Source: Siphonodentalium dalli (Eukaryota > Mollusca > Scaphopoda > Gadilida > Siphonodentaliidae). From it: a stretch of 64,000 nt of DNA. Both the position numbers and the translations under genes were made by a program. Shown here in pieces: positions 46,961 through 57,759 of this stretch; the first letter of the stretch is position 1; every line of letters starts with the position of its first letter. Under the pieces are notes generated by a model, which was not told the DNA's origin, did no database searches, and was given only the letters and a program-made list of their open reading frames with translations. The stretch is taken from contig CP136064.1 of assembly GCA_032622095.1 (NCBI GenBank), forward strand, positions 141,255,954 through 141,319,953, read 5' to 3'.

Positions 46961-47570
46961 TTTCTGATTCAACTACGTACACCTTTTGTCTGGATAATAA
47001 TATGCTAGCCTCCCTCAAAACAGTCAGATGGACTAAAGGATAATGTCTTTATAGCATGAATGTATGCGTGTTTTGTTATCCTCTCTCGGGGTTAGTGTCA
47101 GTATGTGGGCGGTATTATTCAAGAAAATGTCAGGAACTGTGGTGCATTTATTTCACTATGTATTTAAAGAACAATTTACTGTCTCGATGGCAATGGCTGT
47201 GGCCGTTGGGGAACGCGACCTTTATGATCATATAGCTTTATATATATATAACTTTAGAATATAGTAGTTAATGTCTCATGCAGGAAAATGGTCGCATTGG
47301 TGATGTCACCAATAAATCACTTGGTGTACCAACGTTTGTTGAACTGAATGCCAGAGCTCATCAACGTAACATTCCTCTGGATGTTCTTCGCGTTGAACAT
47401 TTCACCCTTTTTTTGATGGCATTTGTACTTTCTTGAACCATACCACCCAGCGTGAGTATGACATATCAACCAACTATCAAAGGTATCGCCTTTAAGACTA
47501 CACCCCAGTCTTGGTGGGGCTTATACAGCAGTAGCCAATGGCATACTCCTGGTCCAGTTGTTTAGGAACG
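46960..47570. other. Centre of the palindrome
   Basis: Little inverted pairing is detectable across this segment. Frames are short on both strands. It includes GATGACCAATAAATCAC-type unique sequence and a GTCTTAAAGGCGATACC-type stretch. No transposase domain was recognised. Confidence 0.5.
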
Positions 47571-49659
47571 GCTTCCAAACGGATGGGGACATACAATCTT
47601 AGCATACAAGGAAAGCAAAGCCACACATGAGATCCTGTCTGAATCTAAAACATAACAAAATAAGGGGCGGTGCAGTCATGGTCCAATTTCATTTCCACTA
47701 TCATGACACATACCCACAAACTAGCACCGTGTGTATTGTAATCATCTGCTTGGATCTGTTCGGTGAGACGATTGCTGGACGCCAACATGCTTGTTCTTAT
47801 GATCATTTTCAAGGAGTTTGGATATATTATGCATTATGGTCTTCTACGCCTTAGCAGAAATGCATCCGTCAAATATCGGGCTTTCAACATTCGAAGCCAT
47901 ATACAGAAGTTGTCCGGGTACGTCAGTGCATTAGATGAGTATGTGAATTGATGAACCATATATTGAGAAGTGGCTCTTTGGGAAGATCACCAGCTGTACA
48001 CGTTGTTAACCCCATTAGGTCACCAAAGCTGACAATACGCAGATAGATAGGCCCTTCTGAAAGCTAGTATACGCATCGACCGAATACCTGTATAGTGTAT
48101 CGCAAAAGATGACGCATATACCCCATATGTAGCATCTGAATTACACCATAAGCTATACCACGAATGAAGCTCGCTAAGAATTCCAAGCTTTCGAAACCAA
48201 CACATGAGCTGGACACCGGCATATGTATTGTTTGAAACTTTCCGATTAGTGGCACACTACTACAAAGAAGAGTAGTGAACTGTTGTTGTGAGTGAGATAG
48301 ATTAATCTGACGAAGAGACGGAAACGAGTCTAGATAATGCTGAATGTGGCAATTCAGAATAAGCTCAGGTACTGTTGTTTTGATTCTTGGAAGTCATAAT
48401 ATGACTATTCGGCGCACCTATATACGGTTATGGCCAGTATGAGCCCTTAGTGGAGAATGGATTTTGAAATGCCACATTGCGATTGTGGGTTTTAATCCTT
48501 CCAAAAGGCTACGACTTACATTGGAACTAATATATGGCTTATATTATGTACCGTTTCGTTTATACAAATCAATATTATGACAAAAAGTTGAAATTAGTAT
48601 GTGATAATATCGGCTTATTTTCAAGTTCTGCCCGCCAGTTGGCCGCCATATTGACTGTGAGTATCACTTGCCAAACCCTAATGAATAATTCATACATATC
48701 AACATGTAATGGTGGGTAGAAATCGCGAAACAATAATGCCCATCCTAAGAAAGTAAAGTAATGTAGACTTATTTTCAAATTTCGGTCGCCATTTTGGCCG
48801 CCATCTTCGATTTGGAAAACCATTTCTTGCATGAGATGTAAGGTAATTACTTCACCTCAGTATTTCCAACTCAACTGTACGCATGGATGGAGTTGTCTCG
48901 ACAATAATGCCCAATGATGTGAATATGAGGGAATTTCGGTGATTTTTCAAAATCTGTCCGCCATTGTGGGCGCCATTTTGGATTTGGGGGACTTTTATTT
49001 GGATATGGTACAAGGAAAGTTATTCGCCTAAGTATTCCCAACTTAAAATAGTAAGCAGGTGTGGAGTTGTCATGACAATAATGCTCACTGATGTTAAAAT
49101 CAGCGATTTTCGGCGATTTTTTATTTCTGGTGGCCATTTTGGCCGCCATCTTGGATTTGGGTAAATATTCCTCAACTCAGGTATAAGAGGAATCCTAGTT
49201 CGAGTATCTCCTGCAAATGTATATGCATGGGTGTTGTTATAATAGCAATAACATTCATTGATTCGAAACATAACATCGCGTTATTAACGGAGATTCGGCT
49301 TTGACCTATGATACCGGCATTTGGGAAAACGTGATATCGGACAAAAATATCCCGCAATGAATGCATATTATGGTCCCCATGTATTCGCCAATGACTCCTC
49401 TATATGATAAATGTATAACATGACGCAAAAATTCTAACATTTTCCCACAGAGACAAACGAAAGGTGGTAACATGTCAGAAAAATAGCATATTTTCACATT
49501 TCGGCGGCCATCTTGGCCGCCATATTGGATTCTGGGGTCGGATTTTTGGCTAATTTGTAAGGGTTGTATATTAGCATAACGGTTGGAGCGGAAAACAAGA
49601 CCGCATGTGCTATCATCTTTACTATAATGGCGATCAAAGAGACCTGGTGCATTTAAAAA
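47570..49659 (-). repeat. Right arm of the palindrome (inner and middle part)
   Basis: Reverse complement of 45010-46960. Pairing examples are GAAATGCCACATTGCG at 48469 with GCGATGTGGCATTTCG at 46218, and AGGAAAGTTATTCGCC at 49012 with GGCGAAGAACTTTCCT at 45642. It stops at 49659 where the nested element enters and resumes at 52458. Confidence 0.8.
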
Positions 49660-52457
49660 TGAAAGTGTCAATGACACTGTAGCTCAACTTAGGTAGGGGA
49701 ATAATTTAATGGTTGACAGTAAATGGAGGAATAGGAAAGGTGCTAATTGAAATGTCTAACATGCGCCAAAGGATTTAGTGATGCAAAGAGTAAAATACAA
49801 GATGGCTGCTGGTGGCCATTTATTTTGGCCAATTGACCCCAAAAGAACTCGTTCCCATCTACGTATAATTGTTAACATCCATGACAAATTTTATGAAGAT
49901 CTGACCAAAGCCACGACATACAAATTTCATGATGATCAGACGAACAGTACGACCTGTAGACCGCGCCAATGGATTGAATTTTGAAATCCAAGATGGCCGC
50001 TGGCAGCCATGTTTTTTGGCCGAATGACCCCACAATGATTCGTTCCCATCTACATGTCAATGTCAACATTCATGACAAATTTAATAAAGATCAGACCAAA
50101 GGTATGACCTGTAGCCCACGCCAAAGGATTTAGTCATGCAAAAAGTAAAATGCTGGTGGCAATGTTTTTTGACCGAATGACCCCAAAACGACTCGTTCCC
50201 ATCTACATGTCATTGTTATAATTCATGACAAATTTCATGACCATCTGACCATCTGACCAAAGCTACGATCTGTAGCCCGCACCAAAGGATTTAGTCATGC
50301 AAAGAGTAAAATCCAAGATGGCTGCTGGCGGCCATGTTTTTTTACCAAATGACCCCAAAACGACTCGATCCCATCTACATGTCATTGTTATCATTCATGA
50401 CAAATTTCATGATGATCAGACGAACAGTACAACCTGTAGCCCGCGCCAATGGATTGAATTTTGAAATCCAAGATGGCCGCCAGCAGCCATGTTTTTTGGC
50501 CGAATGACCCGACAATGATTCGTTCCCATCTACATGGCAATGTCAACGTTCATGACAAATTTTATAAAGATTAGACCAAAGGCAACCAAAGGATTTAGTC
50601 ATGCAAAGAGTAAAATCCAAGATGGCTGCTGGCGGCCATGTTTTTTGGCCGAACGACTCCAAAATCACTTGTTCCCATCTACATGTCAGTGTTAACATCC
50701 ATGACAAATTTCATAAACTTCCGACCAACACAACGACCTGTAGCCCGCGCCAAAGGATTTAGTCATGCAAAGAGTAAAATCCAAGATGGCTGCTGGCAGC
50801 CATGTTTTTTGGCCGAACGACCCCAAAATCACTCGTTCCCATCTACATGTCATTATTAACATCAATGACAAATTTCATGATGATCAGGCGAACAGTACGA
50901 CCTGTAGCCCGCGCCAATGGATTGAATCTTGAAATCCAAGATGGCTGCCAGCGGCCATGTTTTTAGGCCGAATGACCCCAAAATGACTCGTTCCCATCTA
51001 CATGTCAATGTCAACATTCATGACAAATTTCATAAAGATCAGACCAAAGGTACGACCTGTAGCCCGGGCCAAAGGATTTAGTCATGCAAAGAGCAAAATC
51101 CAAGATGGCTGCTGGCGGCCATGTTTTTCGGCCGAACGACCCCAAAATCACTCGTTCCCATCTACATGTCATTGTTAACATCCATGACCAATTTCATGAT
51201 GTTCCGATCGAAGCTACGACCTGTAGCCCGCGCCAAAGGATTTATTCATGCAAAGAGTAAAATCCAAGATGGCTGCTGGTGGCCATGTTTATAGGCCGAA
51301 CAACCCCAAAATGACTTGTTCCCATCTACATGTCAATATTAACATCCATGACAAATTTCATGATGATCAGACGAACAGTACGACCTGTAGCCCGCGCCAA
51401 TGGATTGAATCTTGAAATCCAAGATGGCTGCCAGCGGCCATGTTTTTTGGCAGAATGACCCCAAAATGACTCGTTCCCATCTACATGTCAATCACAACAT
51501 TCATGACAAATTTCATAAAGATCAGACCAAAGGTACGACCTGTAGCCCGGGCCAAAGGATTTAGTCATGCAAAGAGTAAAATCCAAGATGGCTGCTGGTG
51601 GCCATGTTTATTGGCCGAACAACCCCAAAATGACTCGTTCCCATCTACATGTCAATATTAACATCCATGACAAATTTCATGATGATCAGACGAACAGTAC
51701 GACCTGTAGCCCGCGCCAATGGATTGAATTTTGAAATCTAAGATGGCCGCCAGCGGCCATGTTTTTTGGCCGAATGACCCCACATTTATTCGTTCCCATC
51801 TACATGTCAATGTCAACATTCATGACAAATTTCATAAAGATTAGACCAAAGGTACAACCTGTAGACCGCGCCAAAGGATTTAGTCATGCAAAGAGTAAAA
51901 TCCAAGATGGCTGCTGGCGGCCATGTTTTTTGGCCGAACAACTCCAAAATCACTCGTTCCCATCTACATGACAGTGTTAACATCCATGACAAATTTCATA
52001 AACTTCCGACCAAAACAACGACCTGTAGCCCGCGCCAAAGGATTTAGTCATGCAAAGAGTAAAATCCAAGATGGCTGCTGGCGGCCATGTTTTTTGGCCG
52101 AACGACCCCAAAATCACTCGTTCCCATCTACATGTCATTATTAACATCAATGACAAATTTCATGATGATCAGATGAACAGTACGACCTGTAGGCCGCGCC
52201 AATGGATTGAATCTTGAAATCCAAGATGGCTGCCAGCGGCCATGTTTTTTGGCCGAATGACCCAAAAATGACTCGTTCCCATCTACATGTCAATGTCAAC
52301 ATTCATGACAAATTTCATGAAGATCAGACCAAAGGTACAACCTGTAGCCCGCGCCAAAGGAAATTGTTGACGGACACACGCACACACGCACACACGGACA
52401 CACGGACGACGGACGCCAAACCATGGCAATAGCTCAAACTTACAAGTAAGTTGAGCT
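49660..52457 (-). mobile_element. Complete pearl/Helentron-like element, 16 tandem units
   Basis: It is oriented on the minus strand. The 5' end (at 52457) reads AGCTCAACTTACTTG after a T tract, then a GTCC/GTGTG microsatellite (52365-52420). Sixteen core units of about 155-165 bp follow, then TAAGTTGAGCTA mirrored as TAGCTCAACTTA (49680), and a 3' stem-loop AGTGTC-ATT-GACACT before TTCA at 49660. Paired subterminal inverted repeats, a terminal stem-loop and insertion into an A/T tract match Helentron-derived elements such as bivalve pearl. It has no Rep/helicase, so it is non-autonomous. The intact left arm of the host palindrome shows the empty site. Confidence 0.82.
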
Positions 52458-52628
52458 AAAAATGGCCGCCATGATGGACGCCATCTTGTCTGGAGTTTCT
52501 GCGGCCACTTTTTTTTCTTGTTAACAAGTGAAAAAAATTAGAGGAGACCTTAAGGAAGAAAATTAGTGGGGTGAAGTTAAGTCCTGGGGGGGGTGAAGAG
52601 GTCGACCAATATCTCCTGGACTAATTGT
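52458..52628 (-). repeat. Outer end of the palindrome's right arm
   Basis: From AAAAATGGCCGCCATGATGG to CCAATATCTCCTGGACTAA this is the near-exact mirror of 44849-45015, including CTTGTTAACAAG and the C/G tract. Confidence 0.85.
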
Positions 52629-52639
52629 CACGATTTGAC

Positions 52640-53040
52640 CGGTCCAAAACACTCCCCGGACAAAAGTGTTCCTAGGTATCAAATTTCGTCGAAATCCGTT
52701 CGTATTATCCGATTTGACCTTGAACTGATCATTCCGAAGGTCAATGTCAGGTCGGGGTCACGACTTGACCCGCCCAAAAGACTCCCCGGACAAAAGATAC
52801 CCCTAGTACCCCTAGGTATCGAATTTCGTGGAAATCCGTCTGTTTTACCCGATTTGACCTTCGATTGACCATTTTGAAGACCAATGTCAGGTCGGGGGTC
52901 ACGATTCGACCCGTCCAAAAACACTTCCTGGACAAAAGTACCCACATTTATCAGATTTCGTCAAAATCCGTCCAGCAGTTTTCCCGGCCATAGCTGACAG
53001 ACAAACAAACAGACAGACAGAAGTACCAAAATATATATTA
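52640..53040 (+). repeat. 130-bp tandem repeat, three copies, (GACA)n tail
   Basis: CTAGGTATCAAATTTCGTCGAA-type starts lie near 52672, 52811 and 52947. Each unit has GATTTGACCTTGA-TTGA and GTCAGGTCGGGGTCACGA. A CAGACAAACAAACAGACAGACAG tail at 52990-53020 and CCAAAATATATATTAAA follow. It is the opposite orientation of the 37388-37935 array. Confidence 0.8.
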
Positions 53041-53204
53041 AATTTAGAAATGTCAATGCAAGTCCACCATCGGATCGTAAGGCACCAATATGCATTCGCA
53101 CGAAGAGGAACACACACACACGCATAACACTCACATGGGATGGGATGGAATACCATGGAAGTATATCTGATTCCATGGAATCTGACCTCTAGTTTTATAT
53201 TCAT

Positions 53205-53420
53205 TTTATTTTAGTATACGTAATTGGTTTTGAAAAAAATTTACATCTCAATGAACAAATCTGAGAAATTTGCCCCCTCCCCAAACATATGTGGGGACAT
53301 CCCTGCGAGAATAGGACATGTCTGATTTATTTGGATATCTGACAAAATTGGCCTAACAATATTTCCTTGATCCCCAGTGTATTCTCTTATATATAGGAGA
53401 ATACACTGGTGCAGGGTCTT
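53205..53420. repeat. Dispersed repeat pair R4, copy 2
   Basis: Same block order as 41990-42205, ending in the hairpin CAGTGTATTCTCTTATATA / TAGGAGAATACACTGG. Confidence 0.7.
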
Positions 53421-53819
53421 TTTGCTGTACCAGCATAGCTCTGGTAATGAAATGGTTAATACTAATACTATTATAAAATGTGTAAACTGTCAAACAGTTA
53501 GAGTTGTATTTGAGATTGCTGTAAACACATAGGATTAAATTTCATTCACACACCTCATTCTCTCCCAGCCTGATAAATGTGGATATTGAGATAAAAGTTA
53601 ATTACTTTATAATGACTGGACACACAGCTGTGAGCACTGTGAGAATTAAGGCTGGTCAGCTCCTGGCATGTCATATAACTAAAGTGTAAGGCTTTTAATG
53701 GTGTGAACCTTGCAAGGATCTGGTGTGGGGTGGCAGGAACATTCAGTGGTGGAGGTGGGGGAGGGGGTTGAGGGGGGGGGAAGGATTTAAAACATGGATT
53801 TAAATAAATTTTTTTAAAA

Positions 53820-54385
53820 GAGTTATGTCCCTGGGCCCTGGCTCTGCCCCTATTTGACAATTTGAACAAATCTGAACCCCAGTCACACAAGGACTCTCCA
53901 TACCAAATGTAAGCTAAATCGGTCAAATGGTTCAAAAGAAGAAGTCATGCTAATAATTACTATGGAGGAATAGAGTTATGGCCCTGGTTTCTCAACTAAT
54001 CAACCTGGTGACCTCATTTTAACAAATCTGAATTTGAGTCAACTAGGGAACATCCACACCAAATATGAATCCATACGGCCTTATAGTTCAGTAAAAGAAG
54101 TCGTTCTAAGAATTACTATGGAGGAATAGAGTTATGGCCCTGGCTTCGCAACTATTTTACCCAGTGACCTCATTTGAACAAATCTGAATGAGAGTCACCT
54201 AGGGAACATCCACACCAAATATGAACCAATTCGGTATGATGGTTTCAGAGGAGAAGATGTTTAAAAAAAAGTTGACAGACGGACGGACGGACGGCTAGAC
54301 GGACGGACGCACGGACAGACGGACGCACGCACGGACGAGGAGTGATGACTATAGCTCCACCAGAGACTTCGTCTCAGGTGAGCTA
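53820..54385 (-). mobile_element. Pearl/Helentron-like 5' part with three core units
   Basis: Three ~150-bp units (GAGTTATGGCCCTGG...CCAGTGACCTCATTTGAAC...GAATTACTATGGAGGAAT) lead into a GACGGACGG(AC)n run at 54279-54340 and the terminus GACTATAGCTCCACCAGAG..CTCAGGTGAGC before TAAAAA. The 3' stem-loop end is not visible, so the element is truncated on the left. Confidence 0.7.
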
Positions 54386-54769
54386 AAAACTCTGATTATT
54401 CTATTGCAATAAAAAAAACTCTGATATGAGCGGGGGAGAAACTCTTGATATGAGCAGGGGAAAACTCTGACATAATAAAACAAATACTCTGATAGTCGCG
54501 GGTAAAAACTCTGATCACCTGCGATGCCACAAACGCGATCATAGATTGGAGTTTTCGATCGGGGTTTGGTAAAAAATTAACAAATCGAATCGGAAACTCC
54601 ACTGTTAGTATCCACTTGATAGAATTCGAGTAAATTTTCAAAATCCTATCAGTTTTGTAATAAATATTATATTGTGAGTTTTGTGTAACTTGAATTTTTT
54701 TTTTTGGTCCACTGAGCAACCTCCCCGTATACCGAACTGACACTAAGAACTTCAAGAATTCAGCAAAAA

Positions 54770-55420
54770 ATTTAATCTCCCATCTAGAGGTCACTCTAAA
54801 GATCCATATGAAGTTTGGTGACAGTCAGATGAGGGATGTGGCTGCAGGGTGTGCCAAAGGATTTAGTGATGCAAAGAGTAAAATTAAAAAAAATCCAAGA
54901 TGGCTTCCAGCGGCCATGTTTTTCATCGGAAATCTGTGAAAATCAGAAAAAATAATAAGCTCCCATCTAGAGGTGTCCCCGATGATCTATATGAAGTTTG
55001 GTGATGATTGGATGAGGGATATGGCCTTGCTAACACCTTACAGGCCACATCTCTCATACAATCATCACTAAATTTGGAAGCGATTAACCAAATTTGGTGA
55101 TGATTGTTGATGATCAAATGAGGGATGTGGCCTGTAGGGTGTGCCAAAGGAAATTGTTAACAGATGCACACGCTCATGCACGGACAATGGACGACCAACC
55201 CATGGCGATAGCACAAACTTTACAAAGTAAAGTTGAGCTACAAAAAGTTAGCTCCCATCTAGAGGTGACCCTGAAGATCTCTATGAAGTTTGGTGACGAT
55301 CGGATAAGGGATGAGGCCTGTAGGGTGTGCCAAAGAAAAATTGTTGATGGACACACGCATGGATGACGGATGACCAAGTCATGGCAATAGCTCAAACTAT
55401 ACATAGTAAAGTTGAGCTAA
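54770..55420 (-). mobile_element. Two overlapping Helentron-like copies (AGTTGAGCTA ends)
   Basis: Two 5' termini occur, AGTAAAGTTGAGCTACAAAA at about 55243 and AGTAAAGTTGAGCTAATAA at about 55419. Each is preceded by CATGGCRATAGC.CAAACT and a short GACGGATG-type tail. Cores contain CTCCCATCTAGAGGT and ATGAAGTTTGGTGA. The second lies directly after the first, suggesting insertion next to or within it. Confidence 0.65.
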
Positions 55421-56200
55421 TAACTAGAGGCTTTCTGAGAGTCTCGTACTGGCCTAGTATAAATTTCTCAATATTTTAACTGTGAGTATCTTTTATATAT
55501 ACTTACCAGAGAGACAAGCAGAATGAAATTCCAACATGAAGTATTGTTTGCAGCAGGTCCGAATCTGTAACAATATCAATGATTACTATATACTATATAT
55601 ATATGTATTGTATAGTTAGTGGGTGTAGGTTTGGCTCCCAGTATGGGTCAGCCCGAGAATTTATTTCTACAAAATATATTCAGGAGTGAGTATTATTAAA
55701 GGCTGATTTCATCCGGGATGCAACAAAATTCAGTTTTTCTACTAAATTGAAATTATTTTAACTTTGTGGCAGGACTAAATGATAAGTTATGGATATTGTA
55801 ATATTGATATGAAGGAGACAGAATTCAAAGTAGTCAGGACAGCAGAGGAGTATAAATCGAGAGAAGAAAGCAGCACAAATTACAAGTATGTTGGCTGACG
55901 TATATGAATTTGATTTAAAAGATAAGGGGAAATAACCATGTCTTGTTACACGCAGCGGGTGGGCACTCAATTCCGCTAGCAATCCAGTGGTCTTAACCAC
56001 GAGTCCCTGCAAGCCAAAAAGGGTTAGAGTATATAATGAATGTTCAAGGCATGTGAGGTAAGCCTGGCTCAGTTGAGCTGCATGTTTAATTTGCCAATTA
56101 ATTATTTCGTTTTGCTGCCACCACCCTATTTTTGGGCAGTAAATAGGGAAGCAAGTTTATAATGTACTACTCAACGAATAGTGGTTGTATCTGTTTATAT
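55421..56200. other. Intergenic sequence with a possible tRNA-like SINE head
   Basis: On the minus strand GACTCGTGGTTAAGACCACT (complement of about 55990-56009) resembles a tRNA box A region and may be a SINE head. No convincing box B was found at the right spacing. A (TA)n run lies at about 55590-55605. No gene is supported. Confidence 0.35.
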
Positions 56201-56204
56201 TCTG

Positions 56205-56445
56205 CTCATTATTCAATGAGTAACAGTTTTAAGAGTGTCGCTCAAAAAAGTGACAATTATATAGATTCAGACTCTTGTTGCTCATTTAGTCAATGAGTAA
56301 CAATTTTAAGAGTGTCGCTCAACGATTGACTATTTTATAGATTCAGAGTTTTGTTGCTCATTAGTCAATGAGTAACAGTTTAAAAATTGCTCACTTTGTG
56401 AGTAACAGCTTTTTGTTGCTCGCTGCTCTGTGAGTAACAGCGATG
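56205..56445. repeat. Minisatellite around TTGCTCATT..CAATGAGTAACA
   Basis: About two and a half copies of an ~80-bp unit (TTGCTCATT-AGTCAATGAGTAACA, TTTAAGAGTGTCGCTCAA, TATAGATTCAGA), followed by shorter TTGCTC..GAGTAACAG palindromic copies. Each unit contains the inverted pair TTACTCATTG / CAATGAGTAA. Confidence 0.75.
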
Positions 56446-56846
56446 GCAGTGTCAGTGCTTTCCCTGACTAGTTACCTAGTAGTAAGTCTCAAGATCTGCC
56501 CAGATTCTTTAATTGGGGTTTGGGAGTGGACCCGGGAGGATTTGACAGGGGCAGAGCCCCAACCCTACAACCCACTTTGGAAATAAATTTTAGATGGCAC
56601 ATGTGATAGTTGAACATTAAACATGAGATGGTGAATGGTGAAAAATGATCTTGACATGTTATTTTGTTTTCTTTTTCTTGTTTTGTTGTTTGGAGCTTCT
56701 GTTTTCTGTTGTTGTTGTTGTTGACGAGGACATATTGATGTTTTTCAGGCGTTTTTTATTTACCATCTGCCGTGCTTCGCGATCTGCAGAGGCCTTCTGT
56801 GAGTCGGCAATAGCTGTCAGCATATGACTTCTTGTGCCTCGGTAGA

Positions 56847-57461
56847 TTATTTGCTGGTGGTGGAGATGGAAGACACCGGGCTGTAGTGGTACTCCGGTGT
56901 CCTTGGTGGAAGCGTGTCCATCTCCACCACCACAAAGTCTGCGACAGGGACGTACGGGGTGACATTGGCGTCCCTGTGTCTGCTGACCTTGATGACAGCA
57001 GGGGTGATGTTAGTCTCACCTGGGCCGCTGATTCTGACATCTGGGCAGAAGGGGCCATCTGGGCATCTCTCAGATAGCTCCCATCTGCCGGCAGCGTTGG
57101 TGGTAGAAGGCAGGCGACCATCAGTCGTCACCGCCAGTGGGAAGGGGCAGCCGGCCAATCAAACAGCTGCCTTCTTCTTTCTCCACTCAGCCCTTCGAAC
57201 TGCATCCCTGCATCAACGTGAAGGGGTCTTTGTCTTCTTCCTCCTCGTTCCTGCTCCGGTGGTGACATCCCTGCTAAGAACAATAGGCCCCTGGTGGTGT
57301 CCAGCTGCTGGGGTCCTGTACTCGATGGACAGATGCATGAAGCCTCCCTTTATAGCCTGGTGAAGAGTCCAGCTAAGGGTATCCACAACGTGCAATCTGT
57401 CCAAGACTGCTAACAAAGCAGAGGGGATTAACTTCATAATCCTCTGCCAGATCCAAAACAC
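56847..57461 (-). pseudogene. GC-rich broken reading frame, family unknown
   Basis: On the minus strand one frame runs from 57461 to a TAA/TAG-type stop at 56847, broken only by two TGA codons (57213-57215 and about 57159-57161). Both look like CGA to TGA changes, the usual outcome of CpG decay, so this was plausibly one ~200-residue frame. The product is basic in the middle (RRAEWRKKK) and Pro/Thr-rich towards the C-terminus. I recognise no domain. GC content is well above the surroundings and a TATA box lies ~160 bp upstream, which would suit an LTR-driven gag-like gene or a young retrogene. Overlapping plus-strand frames are probably shadows. Confidence 0.4.
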
Positions 57462-57614
57462 TCACTCCGAGTAACCTGAGCAGCTATTAAAGTCCCAAAG
57501 GACAGCCACACAACTCAGAGGCAACACGGGACCAGTCAGCAGGAACAGCAACAAGAGACAATGCGACTTGTGCGCTCAACCGCCGGCTGGCGAATGACTG
57601 CCCAGATTCTGATT

Positions 57615-57640
57615 TGAGCCAGCCTTTTATAGCACTTTCT
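57615..57640 (-). promoter_or_regulatory. TATA box upstream of the broken frame
   Basis: On the minus strand TATAAAAGGCTGGC (TATA at 57624-57631) is a consensus TATA box. GATTGGTTCC (an inverted CCAAT box) lies about 90 bases further upstream, near 57712-57721. Their spacing and order suit an RNA polymerase II promoter driving leftward transcription toward 57461-56847. Confidence 0.5.
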
Positions 57641-57759
57641 CAGACCTGGAGGATCAAGAAGCAGCCAAACAAATTGCAGCAAAATGATCAACCAGAGTTC
57701 GAGATTGAAGGAACCAATCAGAAGCTGAGTAAAGTTTAGAAGGACCAGCATGCTTTATG

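Larger units (their letters stand above)
44849..52628. mobile_element. Giant palindromic element, split by a nested insertion
   Basis: The termini TTAGTCCAGGAGATATTGG (left) and its mirror at the right end are inverted repeats that continue for at least 165 bp. They then run on through the whole left arm (to about 46960), matched in reverse by 52628-52458 and 49659-47570. Each arm is about 2.1 kb, with a central ~0.6-kb segment (46960-47570) that does not pair well. TA is compatible with both ends as a target site, but no longer duplication was seen. The arms include five ~180-bp units carrying CCAAGATGGCGGCC-type motifs. The family is unknown. Confidence 0.8.

Noticed and set aside
46800-47860. 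piggyBac transposase assignment for the palindrome's inner frames (..ICLDLF..AGRQ..YDHF)
   Set aside because: The similarity to the piggyBac DNF region is short, the following segments do not fit, and the acidic block lies on the wrong side. Left as unknown.
45520-49149. Matching 92-codon frames in the two palindrome arms (45520-45798 and 48871-49149)
   Set aside because: They match because the arms are near-identical. The MAAKMATRNKK-like start is the translation of the CAAGATGGCGGCC motif, and the frame crosses tandem unit boundaries.
50638-52432. Repeated 70-73-codon frames with FFGRTTPKSLVPIYM-like peptides
   Set aside because: They recur once per tandem unit of the Helentron-like array and have no continuity between units.
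53555-53935. 126-codon minus-strand frame with a Pro-rich run
   Set aside because: The Pro run comes from a G-rich homopolymer tract near 53750-53780. No motif is present.
54396-54794. 132-codon minus-strand frame
   Set aside because: It spans simple AT-rich DNA and a Helentron-like core edge, contains internally repeated SPAHI peptides from a short DNA repeat, and has no domain.
56914-57363. 149-codon plus-strand frame, the longest in this area
   Set aside because: It lies antisense to the GC-rich frame that follows the TATA box. High GC opens both strands, and its product is hydrophobic without a coherent domain.
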